A DNA stretch of 64,000 nt from NCBI GenBank assembly GCA_021234155.1, contig JAJEKV010000017.1, positions 17,992,372-18,056,371 on the forward strand. The letters are read 5' to 3'. The notes under the pieces are model-generated. The model worked only from the letters and a program-made list of their open reading frames with translations, was not told the origin of the DNA and made no database searches. Source of the stretch: Isoetes taiwanensis. Its lineage: Eukaryota > Streptophyta > Lycopodiopsida > Isoetales > Isoetaceae. Below, piece by piece: positions 43,894 to 53,680 of this stretch. Each line of letters begins with the position of its first letter. The first letter of the stretch is position 1. The position numbers and the translations under genes were made by a program.

Positions 43894-45893
43894 TAATATA
43901 GCTGGCATAGGATCTGTAAGACCACAAGGAAAGCTATACCTCAAAGCCAATCAACTCTCAGTCTCCAGGATGGATGGATGGATGGAGCTAAAAAAAGGTA
44001 GCAGTTAAAAGAGCAGCCAAGCCAGTTGAAACTTTTGGCATAAGATGAAGTTTAAACTTTTTGTGGCATGCGATGTAGTTCTTGTTTTCCTGGCAGTGGA
44101 AATGGCATTAACTATATCTAAAATTTGTCTTTGATGTACTTGAAGCAATAATCAAATGCTTCAAGTACTTGGTAGTAGATTGTTCATCTGTGTCAATCAT
44201 ACTATTGTCCAGAAATATTTGGCATCCTAGGAATTGGTGCCCTAGTGGTGCACCGCTCATCTCTCAATAACCAAAATCTTTTCCTAGCTGTTGTCATCAT
44301 TGTTGTTATGGATAAGGTATGTCTGGTTGCTTCTGTGTATCTATGGAAGCCCGTGGTACTCTCTGTACTAGGTGTTGCTAATATTTCACAATTGCTAATT
44401 GAGCCCATAATATTGTAATAAAAATTATACTTATTTTTCTATGATGTCGAAATGTCATCCAAATCCTCTATACATCATCACATGTACATATATGCTATCG
44501 CATCTACATAGATGCTATGTAGACAAAATGAATTAATCATCATCCACAAGACTAAGGGATATTGCAATCACCACAATAAGCAAGGACTTTGCGAATAAAA
44601 CAATAAGTCTCAATTCAATATGACCCAGATCTGATCAACCTGTTTTGCATTTTTACATATGTTCACTTTGGGCTTGTTAATGATGCATTATATTTATGGG
44701 CAATGTTGATGGCAAACGTCTAATTTATTGCAAACACTAGAAAAATAAGTGGTTCCTTAATTCATGATGTTTGTATTTTTGGCATTATTACACCTGTACT
44801 TTTTGGCATTGTTGTATCTGCAAATAATGTATCAAGAGACATAGCAAACATGTCGTTGTAATTAAGGAAGATGAATCAAGTGAATTTTGCTAAACAAAAT
44901 GGCATCTTTGTTGTCTAATTACTCCAATAATCTATTGCATCCATATACTCTATAGTGTCTCTATACCCCTAGCTATCAAGATATATTTAATATTTTTCGT
45001 AAGTTCTAATGCCTGAGCATCATCTTCAATAACCTCAAATATCGTAGTAAAAGAAGATTTGTATTGATGCAATCTGTTGCAAGATGTCAAATCATTTATC
45101 ATTTCGTGTATCTGAAGAGGCTATATTCAAAGCTGCAAACTTAAAAAGGAATGAATACGAACAACAGCGAGCAACACAATAATACACAGGATATAAACAG
45201 CTTGCATCACAGCCTTGAGAACTGACACCTCGATTAATGTTAGGTTGAGACGAAATAGGAATGAACAGGTCTTCCATAGCCACGGATTTCACTAGGGGTA
45301 AAACAAGGGGGTTCACATAGTTTTGGCCGTACAAACCATGTGAGTGACCCGAAAGGGTTTGTTTTCCCCTTAAATCGTACATATACTCGTACGTAGGGGT
45401 AGCTTTTTGGGGTTTTTTAAGGCGATTTTGGCACTGTATATGGCTGGAAAGGGGATTTCTGGAAAAATTCAAACATGTATACAAGGGAGTTTTTGCCGAC
45501 CCCTTGCACGCAGGTGGCATACCCCCTATACAATAGGTGCATCCCCCGGGGGGTAAAAGAACAAACAGGATTTAGGAAATCAGACAATCATTTGTTGCTC
45601 CAAAATCGATCTGCATAGTCGCTTACGTTATGCATTTGTAATGTGCAGCCCCGGAACTTGTTCCTTCACCAAGGGAATAGCAAAATTAAAAAAAGAGCAT
45701 AGCTGAACCTTAAACAATTACAAAGAAGCTGGAAGGGCGACTGCAACCTGGCTCGCTGGAAAAGTGCCCACTCGCAACACAAAATCTATTGCTTCTCAAC
45801 ATTGTATATCATATTTAAACTATAAATACTCCAACATTAGGACAACCTTTACGACAAAATTAGCTCTAGTTATTATGGAATTTGTCTTGCAAC
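43894..45893. other. No gene recognised
   Basis: No family recognised. A minus-strand open frame at 45092-45520 (142 codons) lies in GC-richer DNA. It is followed by a small hairpin 'atcccccggggggt' at about 45542-45555. This may be part of an unknown element. Confidence 0.35.
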
Positions 45894-46214
45894 TCAAATT
45901 TTGACTTCTATTATAAGAGCAACATGGCAAGTGATCAACATGGCAAGTGATGCGGTTATATCTGCCTGCATGCATCTTGCCTCATATATCTTCCGCCATA
46001 TATGAGCAGAGACAATCTGGAATGAAGTGTAGTTGCAACCCCCAATAGATCTTAACCTGTTTATATCTACTCTGTCAAAGTTGAAGCATCTTACAACCAA
46101 AGGTTCGGACGGTGCTGGCTCAGAAACGTTCAACACATCTGATTTCAGTTTGAATCCTACGGACCGTCTACCATTTGATGTGCATATGCAAACCCTAAAC
46201 TGATACCTCCACAT
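45894..46214 (-). pseudogene. BAHD (HCT-like) acyltransferase fragment
   Basis: The minus strand reads PLVVRCFNFDRVDINRLRSI, then GGCNYTSFQIVSAHIWRKIY. In BAHD acyltransferases such as HCT this region (xFxFxxxxIxxLK... sTFEvvaAHiWrarxkA) lies between the HXXXD and DFGWG motifs. Both catalytic motifs are outside this piece, and it ends at a stop at 45894. A host-gene fragment, it lies immediately downstream of a TIR1/AFB-like fragment on the same strand. Not functional alone. Confidence 0.65.
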
Positions 46215-46300
46215 GCAAATCTAGTAATCTGCTCCATAGATTATAGACTTTAGGGTTCATAGACAGATAAAACATATCAAGAAAGCGAAAGAATCCATAC

Positions 46301-46600
46301 CTAGATGAATAGAAGGGAGCTTTCCGGCGTCCATAGCTGGGTAGCATTATAGTCACCTGTTTGGATGAGCTGAGCGGTAAAGAAAGAAGGGCAAAAATCT
46401 CTTAAATCGTCAAGAGTTGCATAGCTGAGATTAAGGGAGATGAGATTATGCCCTAGAGGGTATAAGGAAGGGATAAACATGTGCTCAACTCGCCAGAACC
46501 TTGACGGAAGGCGCGGAAGGGAGGGCAGAATCCGAGGTGCAGAAGCCATAGCCAAGTCCGGCGGATAGCGTTTGTGTAGCAGGCTGATAATGGGGTTGGA
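46301..46600 (-). pseudogene. TIR1/AFB auxin F-box receptor fragment
   Basis: RLPSRFWRVEHMFIPSLYPL then GHNLISLNLSYATLDDLRDF resembles the LRR segment of TIR1/AFB proteins, in which 'LNLSYAT' is characteristic. About 75 residues are covered, then similarity is lost (CPSFFTAQLIQTGDYNATQL). The frame is joined in frame to the leader MLMTAKNWLLPVNGRSSNPI that lies in the repeated header at 46590-46735. Fragment only; there is no F-box or full LRR array. Confidence 0.6.
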
Positions 46601-46735
46601 TGACCGACCATTTACAGGCAGCAGCCAGTTTTTAGCAGTCATCAGCATATGCTAGGTATATGCCAGCATATACTTGAATATGCCCACATACCCACATAAA
46701 CGAGGGTTTGCCCCTCTAGGGGCAACCCAAAAATT
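46590..46735 (-). repeat. Repeated header with hairpin, copy A
   Basis: About 145 bp nearly identical to 49419-49562. On the minus strand: hairpin GGGTTGCCCC-TAGA-GGGGCAAACCC, then a stretch with 'gtatatgctggcatatacc', then the open leader MLMTAKNWLLPVNGRSSNPI. It lies directly 5' of a host-gene fragment. Confidence 0.85.
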
Positions 46736-47480
46736 TATAAACAAAGCGCGAAAGTGGGTTATTCCCTCAACCTGGCGTCTTGAATTTGGTATATTTTTTG
46801 CTAAAATGCGTAGCAATAGGTATCCCTAATAGTGTAGCGTATTTGATGTATACTGAAGCAAACTTACAATTATATATTCGTAGAAGCAAATAAACAAATA
46901 TTCTTAATGTTACTTAATTGCTTTCAAACATGTTTATTGTTGCTATCAAGCGCTAACACTTTGTTATCCCTTATATATAGACTTAAATATAAAAATGATC
47001 AGAGAAGTTAAGTACCACTTCAAGCACTTAAATTTTCTGCCAACGTTAACAGTATTCCTAGAATATATTTATGTTCCATCTGAAATCTTATTACATATAT
47101 GAGTTTGAATTGGAATTAAAGTTCATACTCGAGCTTGACCAAGCACAAAGTGCAAGATATGTCACTATAAGGAGATGAAGATGCACAAGAAAATACTGTA
47201 GATGATGTGGCTTATTTGATTAATATACAGTGTATATAGTCTCTAAGCACAAAGTGCAAGGTACAAGGTAGAAGCCGATCTAAACAAGCATGGAATGCAG
47301 CAGATGTGACCTCAGGTTTATATTTAGCACGATAGGGATCCATTGCCATTTTGAAAAAGAGATCGGCTGTGCAATCCAGCATGCTATTGCAATGATACAA
47401 TTCTGAAAAGAGTAAATCAATCTATTAGATTAATTCACTTGGATGGCAATGCCTTGGAATGTTTTAAGGAAAAGCATTAC
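46736..47480. other. No recognised gene; one possible exon
   Basis: AT-rich. A minus-strand frame at 47212-47400 (SMLDCTADLFFKMAMDPYRA) could be one more exon of the acetyl-CoA carboxylase fragment or of another gene; I cannot match it. Confidence 0.35.
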
Positions 47481-47484
47481 CTCT

Positions 47485-48860
47485 AGTGCTGCATAGAGAG
47501 ACTTTGCTGGAAAGTCTGCACCTCCCTGTCTTTTGTTGGATGAGGTCTCGTAATCTTTAAATATCGTATCAAGCTGCAGTTATTGTCAAGATTGTAAGAA
47601 AAGTTAATTTATACAGAAGACATAAAAGGGCATTATACAAGTAGATAAATTACCCGCCTTCCGGTTGCTTTGGAAGCCTTGTCGCTAACACGACCATACA
47701 CTCTTGCCACTGAACAAGTGGCAATTGTGGATCATCCAGACAATTTAAAAGTGTCTGCAACCACCTGCTTTAAGAAAGAGCAATGCAATATGATTTCTCA
47801 AACAATGTTCTATAACCATTACTTTGTAAGCATAGCAAAAAATTGCAAATATGTGTTACCCAGAAATATCACCTCATCAATATCATGTTCATATGCCATT
47901 AGCACCATATGTCTTTGCATTAATGCTTGCCGCACCGGCGTTGATGTTCTTTCTTTGGGAATTGGTGTAGGGCTGCCAAAAGTTTGTGGAAAGTTGCTTT
48001 CAAAGGGTAACGCTTTCCTTCTGTGAAGGATCATCCAAGTCCAAAGAACCCAATCAAATCACCCACTGCGAAAAAATAAACTTTTAGTTACATTCTATCA
48101 TCCCCGCAAGAAGAAAGGCCTAACCACTTACCAAAGCGACCCTCTGTCAACTTGAAGTGAACTGTACCGGATCACGAGGGAACCTAAGCAACTTGCATGG
48201 TGTTTCGTGATAAAGGCGTGAAGGGTCATGATCATTCCGCAATTAAGGACCATACATTAAACAACCGGTATACTTGAACACCGATACTTAATAGTCATCA
48301 TATCTTCGACAACTGAAGTAGGCATGTCCGCCATCAATAAGGATCCATGTCCCAAGCAGCCTCCTCTTCACCATATACAACATGGCTGTTCCCATCAAAG
48401 CCGCCAACAATTAAGATCATCCAAATGGCAGAGAACATATACATTAAATTACATGCAATAGGGAATTCACCAATGCTTTTGATATTTGTATTTTAACATA
48501 TGCTTTAGTGGATGACAAAACCAAGCTGTGGCTATGAAAGAGGTGCACAGAAGATTTCTAGTAGCAACAACTAACCTGGACTAGAAGCCCGCCATCCCGA
48601 AGCGTGTGGATTTCAGCATCAATCTCAGATGAGTTCAATTTAAGTTTGTAACTTCCACGACCCCCTTTTGTCATCTCAAACTGAAAAAAGATAGCATGAA
48701 CATTCAGAGACAGTCCAAGTGCAAGTATGAAGGTGTTCAAAAGAAATGGAAGTCAAGGATTTGCACCGTGTATTTCATTCCGTCAATGTTCATCATCACT
48801 TGGAAGTTAACAAGGGAAAGATTGTGCAAAATCCCAACCCTACAATCAGCAGGCGTGCTG
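47485..48860 (-). pseudogene. Homomeric acetyl-CoA carboxylase, biotin-domain region fragment
   Basis: Several exons on the minus strand match the plant multidomain ACCase around the biotin-carrier domain. They are VMMNIDGMKYTV (about 48800); GSYKLKLNSSEIDAEIHTLR and DGGLLVQ (48690-48575); FDGNSHVVYGEEEAAWDM (about 48390); NDHDPSRL and ETPCKLLRF (about 48210); LPFESNFPQT and MVLMAYEHDIDEV (48020-47870); LDDPQLPLVQWQECMVVLAT and RLPK (47740-47670); and LDTIFKDYETSSNKRQGGAD and FPAKSLYAALE (47575-47485). Intron positions are retained, so it came from genomic DNA, not a cDNA. Frameshifts and missing parts, including no clear biotin-attachment VMKM motif, show decay. The enzyme would make malonyl-CoA in the cytosol; this is only about a tenth of it. 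Confidence 0.8.
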
Positions 48861-49022
48861 CACAAACTCCCTAGGACTGAATATGATTCCATGGCAACTG
48901 CAAACAATTTTTACAGATTCTTTGTGATATCTCAAAAGGAAACCGCTAACGCTTTTACCCTGGCCTTTGGTAGTAACCCAAGGCAGATCTGACAAGGAGC
49001 TCTCAACATGTTGCAAAGTTTT

Positions 49023-49415
49023 TCAAGGATAAAAATCCTGTATTGATTCGGGCATTTGGATTCTGAAACGAAGTGCAATCGGCCCATATACACCACTTTC
49101 ATTTTGCCCACTGCTCTCCATTGATGGGGCCGATATAACTTCATTCTCAAATCTAACCTTTCTACGCTTGCAGATCTGTTTTCCAACTTGCACTCTCCTT
49201 CTTTTCTTTGCTCCAACGTTATTTTCATGCTGTTTTAGCACCTTTAAAATGCCTCTTCCCTTTTTTTCTGGTACGGACTTCACTAGACAACATCCTGTGA
49301 CCTGATCATGCGAAGGGCATAAAGAATCAGAAGCTGGCTTTGTCCGCTTTCGATTTGTGATTTTGGGAGTAAATCCAAGAGCGAGCTCCAAATCTACCTC
49401 CGCTGCTTCCTCCAT
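49023..49415 (-). CDS. Short reading frame with EAR-like motif and nuclear signals
   Basis: 130 codons from ATG 49415: MEEAAEVDLELALGFTPKIT. DLELALGF is an LxLxL EAR-type repression motif near the N-terminus. Basic clusters (TNRKRTK; AKKRRRVQ; ICKRRKVRF) look like nuclear localisation signals. The end is LRFRIQMPESIQDFYP. There is no DNA-binding domain that I recognise. The upstream in-frame leader (49478-49416) is shared with the header repeat at 46590-46735. It could be a captured exon of a transcriptional repressor, or a small independent gene. Confidence 0.45.
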   Translation of the reverse strand: MEEAAEVDLELALGFTPKITNRKRTKPASDSLCPSHDQVTGCCLVKSVPEKKGRGILKVLKQHENNVGAKKRRRVQVGKQICKRRKVRFENEVISAPSMESSGQNESGVYGPIALRFRIQMPESIQDFYP

Positions 49416-49418
49416 CGT

Positions 49419-49562
49419 AATGGGGCTGGATGACCGAGCATTTACAGGCAGCAACCAGTTTTTAGCAGTCATCAACATATGCTAGGTATATGCCAGCATA
49501 TACTTGAATATGCCCACATACCCACATAAACGAGGGTTTGCCCCCTAGGGGCAACCCAAAAA
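49419..49562 (-). repeat. Repeated header with hairpin, copy B
   Basis: Nearly identical to 46590-46735, with the same orientation and hairpin. It precedes the EAR-motif frame and the ACCase fragment. Its outer end is 2827 bp from that of copy A. Confidence 0.85.
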
Positions 49563-49933
49563 GACAAGAGAAAAAAAACATTTATAAAGGGGGCAGACAA
49601 ATTAAACAATGCTCACAGTAGAGAATCGCTATGTTACTGTAACTGTAGACCATCCACCTGCTCCAATCCAAGCTTTGATAGTCGCGTCTAGACTGCGATG
49701 TATTCGCATTAGCCCCTGCCACAATGACAAAGGAGGAAACAAGGTGCCGCACACAACCACCAGCACTTGCAGCATTAGGTTTAGGCCAGTTACAAGGAAT
49801 GTCTTGGTATATACTGGCATACACTCGGGATATGGCTACCCACCAATATGAGAGGGGTTTGCCCTTTAAGGCAATCTAACAGCTTGTGTATACAATATAG
49901 TATGATTGTATCCAACAACTTCCTTTTGTGCTA
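49563..49933. other. Diverged fourth header; no gene
   Basis: At 49800-49880 'ggtatatactggcatacact' and 'gaggggtttgccctttaagg' align with the headers. The hairpin stem here is GTTTGCC/GGCAAT-like. No supported frame. Confidence 0.5.
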
Positions 49934-50065
49934 GGTAACCGGCCGGATTGAGGGATTTCCAGCTGGTAAACTGGCAAGCGGCGCCATTGGGAGCGATGTT
50001 AGCCGCGAGTGGTGCTGCCGCCTACTGGTTTACCGGCCGAAAACCCCAAAATCCGGCTGGCTACC
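49934..50065. repeat. GC-rich foldback element 1
   Basis: The arms are about 55 bp: the left starts GGTAACCGGCCGGATT, and the right, read inward, GGTAGCCAGCCGGATT. The pairing continues through CTGGTAAACTGGCAAGCGGC against CCGGTAAACCAGTAGGCGGC. Roughly 75-80% paired, with a loop of about 25 bp. A structural and sequence relative is at 51055-51139. Confidence 0.85.
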
Positions 50066-51054
50066 AAATGTAAGCCGCCGTTTTGTTGAAATTTCGTGCT
50101 TGTTTCCCGGCTTATTCCGGCTGGGGATTCTTGCGATGTTGGCCTTCAATTAATTGCTGCAGAATCTGTTGTTTAGCTTGAATAGCTGCGGAATCCGTTT
50201 TTTGGCTTACAATATGATCCTAGGACAGTATAATCCTGGGAATTAATACACGGGCCATTCAAGATAATGCTTCCCTGATCCGGTCTGATCCAAATTTGAT
50301 GAGATGATAAGTTGTTCCTTTAAGCAAGAATCACGCTCCTATTTGTACTGCCCTTGAAGCTCTGCTAGATCGAAGAACAGGGGCTCAAGATGGAATGGGG
50401 ATCTTTAAAACAGAGGATCTCAAGAATAGGGGCTCAAAAATCGCCCTTATTTCGCTACCTGAAGCTCTGCCCCTGTTTCCCACTTCATGCAAACTGAAAA
50501 ACTACGATCAATCCGGCAGAGAAGATGAGGAAGAAACCAAACGAATAAACTAAGACAAAAAAGAAGATCGAAAGAGGCAGTTCTGGCGATGTAGAAACCC
50601 TTCAAATACCGAGAAGCTCTGCCGTAACTATAAGCTAGATCTGGCTTAAGGAAATCGATCATTTTTGTACTGCCCTTGAAGCTCCGCCAAATCTGAAAAA
50701 CAGGGACTCAAGACGGAATGGGGATCTTCAAAAAACAGAGGATCTCAAGAACATTCGCCCTTATTTTGCTACTTGAAGCTCCACCTCTGTTTTCTACTTC
50801 ATGCATTGTTGCAATGATCATTCAGTCAGCCCACAAAAATCACTCTGCTTTGGCGCACTGTAAGCCGCTCTTGCTTTGCTCTTCAAGATCATTCTCATCT
50901 CCCACAAAAATCACTCTGCTCTGCTATGGCGGCGTTATAAGCGGCGCCACCAGAAACGCATAAACTCCAGAATTACCTAGAGTAAACAAAGATGGAATAT
51001 TCGAGGAATTTCAATAAAAAGGCGGTTTACGTGCTAGAGAACCGCCTATTTTGA
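50066..51054. other. No gene; direct duplication of about 150 bp
   Basis: Segments 50341-50490 and 50663-50815 are direct repeats 322 bp apart, sharing 'gtactgcccttgaagctc' and 'aatggggatctt'. Further right, 'cccacaaaaatcactctgct' occurs at about 50830 and 50900, each followed by a GGCG-rich word. A small hairpin AGGCGGTT...AACCGCCT lies at 51020-51047. No coding support. Confidence 0.6.
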
Positions 51055-51139
51055 GGGGTTCCGCTGGAAAGCTGGCGGCGCCCTTGCCAGTGGCGTTAAC
51101 GCATAGCGGCGGCGCCCGCCGGTTTCCAGCCGGAACCCC
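51055..51139. repeat. GC-rich foldback element 2
   Basis: The left arm is GGGGTTCCGCTGGAAAGCTG and the right arm, read inward, GGGGTTCCGGCTGGAAACCG, each continuing into GGCGGCGCC. The total is 85 bp. It shares the internal GGCGGCGCC and 'ctgg.aa' words with foldback 1. Confidence 0.85.
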
Positions 51140-51176
51140 GAAAAAATAAGCTCCTCAAACCGTAATCCCCTGTAAG

Positions 51177-52089
51177 GTGGAAATTCCGTTTACCATTTTT
51201 TTTTCTCTCTCTTCATTTGGCGATGGCGGAGGCCCGGAGTTAGAACTCTGGCGGTCTTCGGCTAGGCGGAGGCGCTGGGCGCGATTCTTTTTTCTAAAGT
51301 TAAGGATGCTGCCGCGCTTGCTTCTAATGATTTTTTTTTCTTTTTTGACTGAGTTTCTAACTGTCATTTGTTTTTTAGTTTTTTGTTCTTCATTTCTTCA
51401 AGAAGCCGGCGATTCTGCTGTAGTTGAAGGCGCTAGACGCAGAGGTTCTTCCCTGGAAGGTTGTTGACGAAGTTTTCGAGCAATACTGTTTGGACGGAGT
51501 TCTCGACGGATTTTTTTCGTTAATAGTGCCTAAAGGATCTTCTAGACGAGTTCTAGAACGACATTTCAAGATAAGCATATGCATGCAGTCACTTCTTTTG
51601 AGTTTTCTTTAAATAATTTTATCTAACTATTTCTTTTGTTCCAGATTTGTTGCTGTTACGGAAATGGGGGAAGCAAGGTTTCTATCGGTCCTTTTACTTG
51701 TTTATCTTACATCAGGAGTTTCTGATTGTTCTGTAAGTCGCAGTCCATCCTTTTGTATTGTGGATGATGTTCTACTCGATGACAATCCATTGGAAGACGA
51801 GACTATTGTTGCTGAGAAACTTATCCACATGACAGATCTGAAAGAGGTAGAAACATTGTTGAGGGATATAGAGAACGAGGCATGGTTTACTGAAGGTTTT
51901 GTGGAGGACAAACAAGAGGACAGTAAAGAATATGCTGTCATTGATATTGACATGCTCAGGGATGTTGATAAGGGAGGTAAGGATAAGTCTCGTAAGCAAA
52001 CAAACTGGGCAAGGTCAAAGTTTGATGGATGGAGGAGATTTGCGAAGAAAAGTGCTGATTTACTACTTGTAAACATTCTCTTCAAATGA
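51177..52089 (+). other. Unrecognised gene candidate
   Basis: Possible exons are 51424-51560 (KALDAEVLPWKVVDEVFEQY then CLDGVLDGFFSLIVPKG) and, after the acceptor tttgttccag at 51644, the frame from ATG 51664 to 52089. The latter includes MGEARFLSVLLLVYLTSGVS (signal-like), an acidic middle (LIHMTDLKEVETLLRDIENE) and RKQTNWARSKFDGWRRFAK near the end. The last segment resembles the 'qTnWAvxkFxxW' start of some tyrosine-recombinase-like/ZMYM-type proteins, but this is weak. It may be a remnant of an unclassified element. The sense-strand bias is modest. Confidence 0.35.
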
Positions 52090-52540
52090 TTTAAACATTC
52101 TGTTGTAAAATTATGTTTTAATGAAAACTTGTAATGAAACATTCGGGTTTAAACATTCTGTTGTAATGAAAACATTAAACAAAAATGAAAATGCCAACAA
52201 AGTTACTCTATTTATGTGGTGCTCTAAGCGGCGCCGCTAACAAACTTTCAAACAAAAAATACCAAAAAAAAACTTTTAGTGAAACTTCTAGAAATTTCCA
52301 CCTTGCAGGGTTTACGTATCCAAAAACTTCCATCTTTCCTTTTGTGTACATATTGGAATCACCCAATTCATACTTAAAGTAGACAAGGAATTGTTCTCAA
52401 ATCAGTGGCATTTTCCATAAATTCAAACTGTTGTGAAACAAACCAACCTAACATATAGTTTCTAATCCGTAGCCCATTGATCACAAAGGTTATATACAGA
52501 TTTGGTCATTCAAAGAAGCAGCGCAAATGTATTATATCAA
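52090..52540. other. No gene seen
   Basis: AT-rich. Short repeated 'aaacattctgttgtaa' occurs near 52093 and 52152. The word 'taagcggcgcc' near 52227 echoes the foldback elements. Confidence 0.5.
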
Positions 52541-52550
52541 TTAGGGCGAA

Positions 52551-52643
52551 ATCACATTAGGGCACCTGCCCAATTTTTGAAGTCGACTACGTGTGATGGA
52601 ATGGGCAAGTGCCCAGACACACGCCTGAGCTTCGTATCACATT
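52551..52643. repeat. Harbinger subterminal direct repeat
   Basis: 'atcacattagggcacct' occurs at 52550-52566 and again at 52627-52643. The first belongs to the terminal repeat. Possible transposase-binding sites. Confidence 0.75.
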
Positions 52644-53675
52644 AGGGCACCTAAATACCTGCCACGTAACAGCCACGTAGACAAAGTGAACGTTGCAGTT
52701 CTGATGAGAGTCGATGGAGATGCCGTCGAAGAGATTGCGCTTCAGCACATCCTTGCAATCACAGCATAGGGCCTGAAGAATTCGTGGCTTGAAGAATTAC
52801 TGTGTATAGAAGGTGAGCACTCTCGGTATGTAATTTAAGATCCAGTTTTTTCATCCCCTACTTTCCATCCTTAGTAAGCCATATTTTTCCATATTGGCCA
52901 TTCTCAAGCCATTCTGGTGTACGATTTATACATATAGGAGCCAGTTAATTGAATGAAAAATTGGTAACATCCTTGCCTTGGAAAATTGCAGCTATACTTA
53001 TATACAACTGTACATTTATCTGCAATAATGCACGTTTCATCATTTTTGATCAGTTACGCTTCCTTAAAGCAATAGAAAATAAGAATTGTATATTGTAGGC
53101 ACAAATGTTCTATTTCTTTTGTATGAGCTACTGTTTGTAGTTTTAAAACTTGATGCCTTCCAGATACAACTATGGATTCTGGAATTGGAGAAGGATCATC
53201 CGCCTCCGTTAATGCCCTTGTTGAACGACGAAGAAAGTTATTGAAAGTACTCCTACTGCTGACTCAATTACTCCGCGTTCTCATCGATGACACAGTAAGC
53301 CAGTACCTCAAAGTGAGTAATTGGTTAAGATCAATTTCAGTTGCATTTTCTAAATTTGCAAGCACCCTCAAACGAAAGGAGACTGTCAGAATGCTATGGC
53401 AATATGACAGAGGTCCAGGTTTGGATTTGATCTTGCTGAATACCTACTCCGCTCATGAATTTAAGAGGAGGCTGCGTGTGTCCAAGCAGACTTTTTATTA
53501 TTTGTGCCAGGAATTAGGGCCAGCAATGAAAAAAGAGGACACCAGATTCAGGCCAGGAACTCCAGTAGAAAAAAGAATTATGATTGCATTGACAAGACTA
53601 GCCACTGGAGACACTTTGATAGGTATAGCTGATTCATATCGTGTTGGATATGCAACGGTGCAAATGGCAGTGATG

Positions 53676-53680
53676 GACTT
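53676..53680. repeat. 5-bp target duplication GACTT (left)
   Basis: GACTT of the transposase codons Asp-Phe; repeated at 55390-55394 after the LTR. Confidence 0.8.

Noticed and set aside
49800-49880. Helitron 3' terminus (hairpin followed by CTAA)
   Set aside because: Only this diverged copy has CTAA after the hairpin; the two well-preserved headers do not. No 5' TC end or Rep/helicase is present.
51702-52142. 146-codon minus-strand frame
   Set aside because: Antisense shadow of the plus-strand frame 51664-52089, which has a splice acceptor and more protein-like composition.
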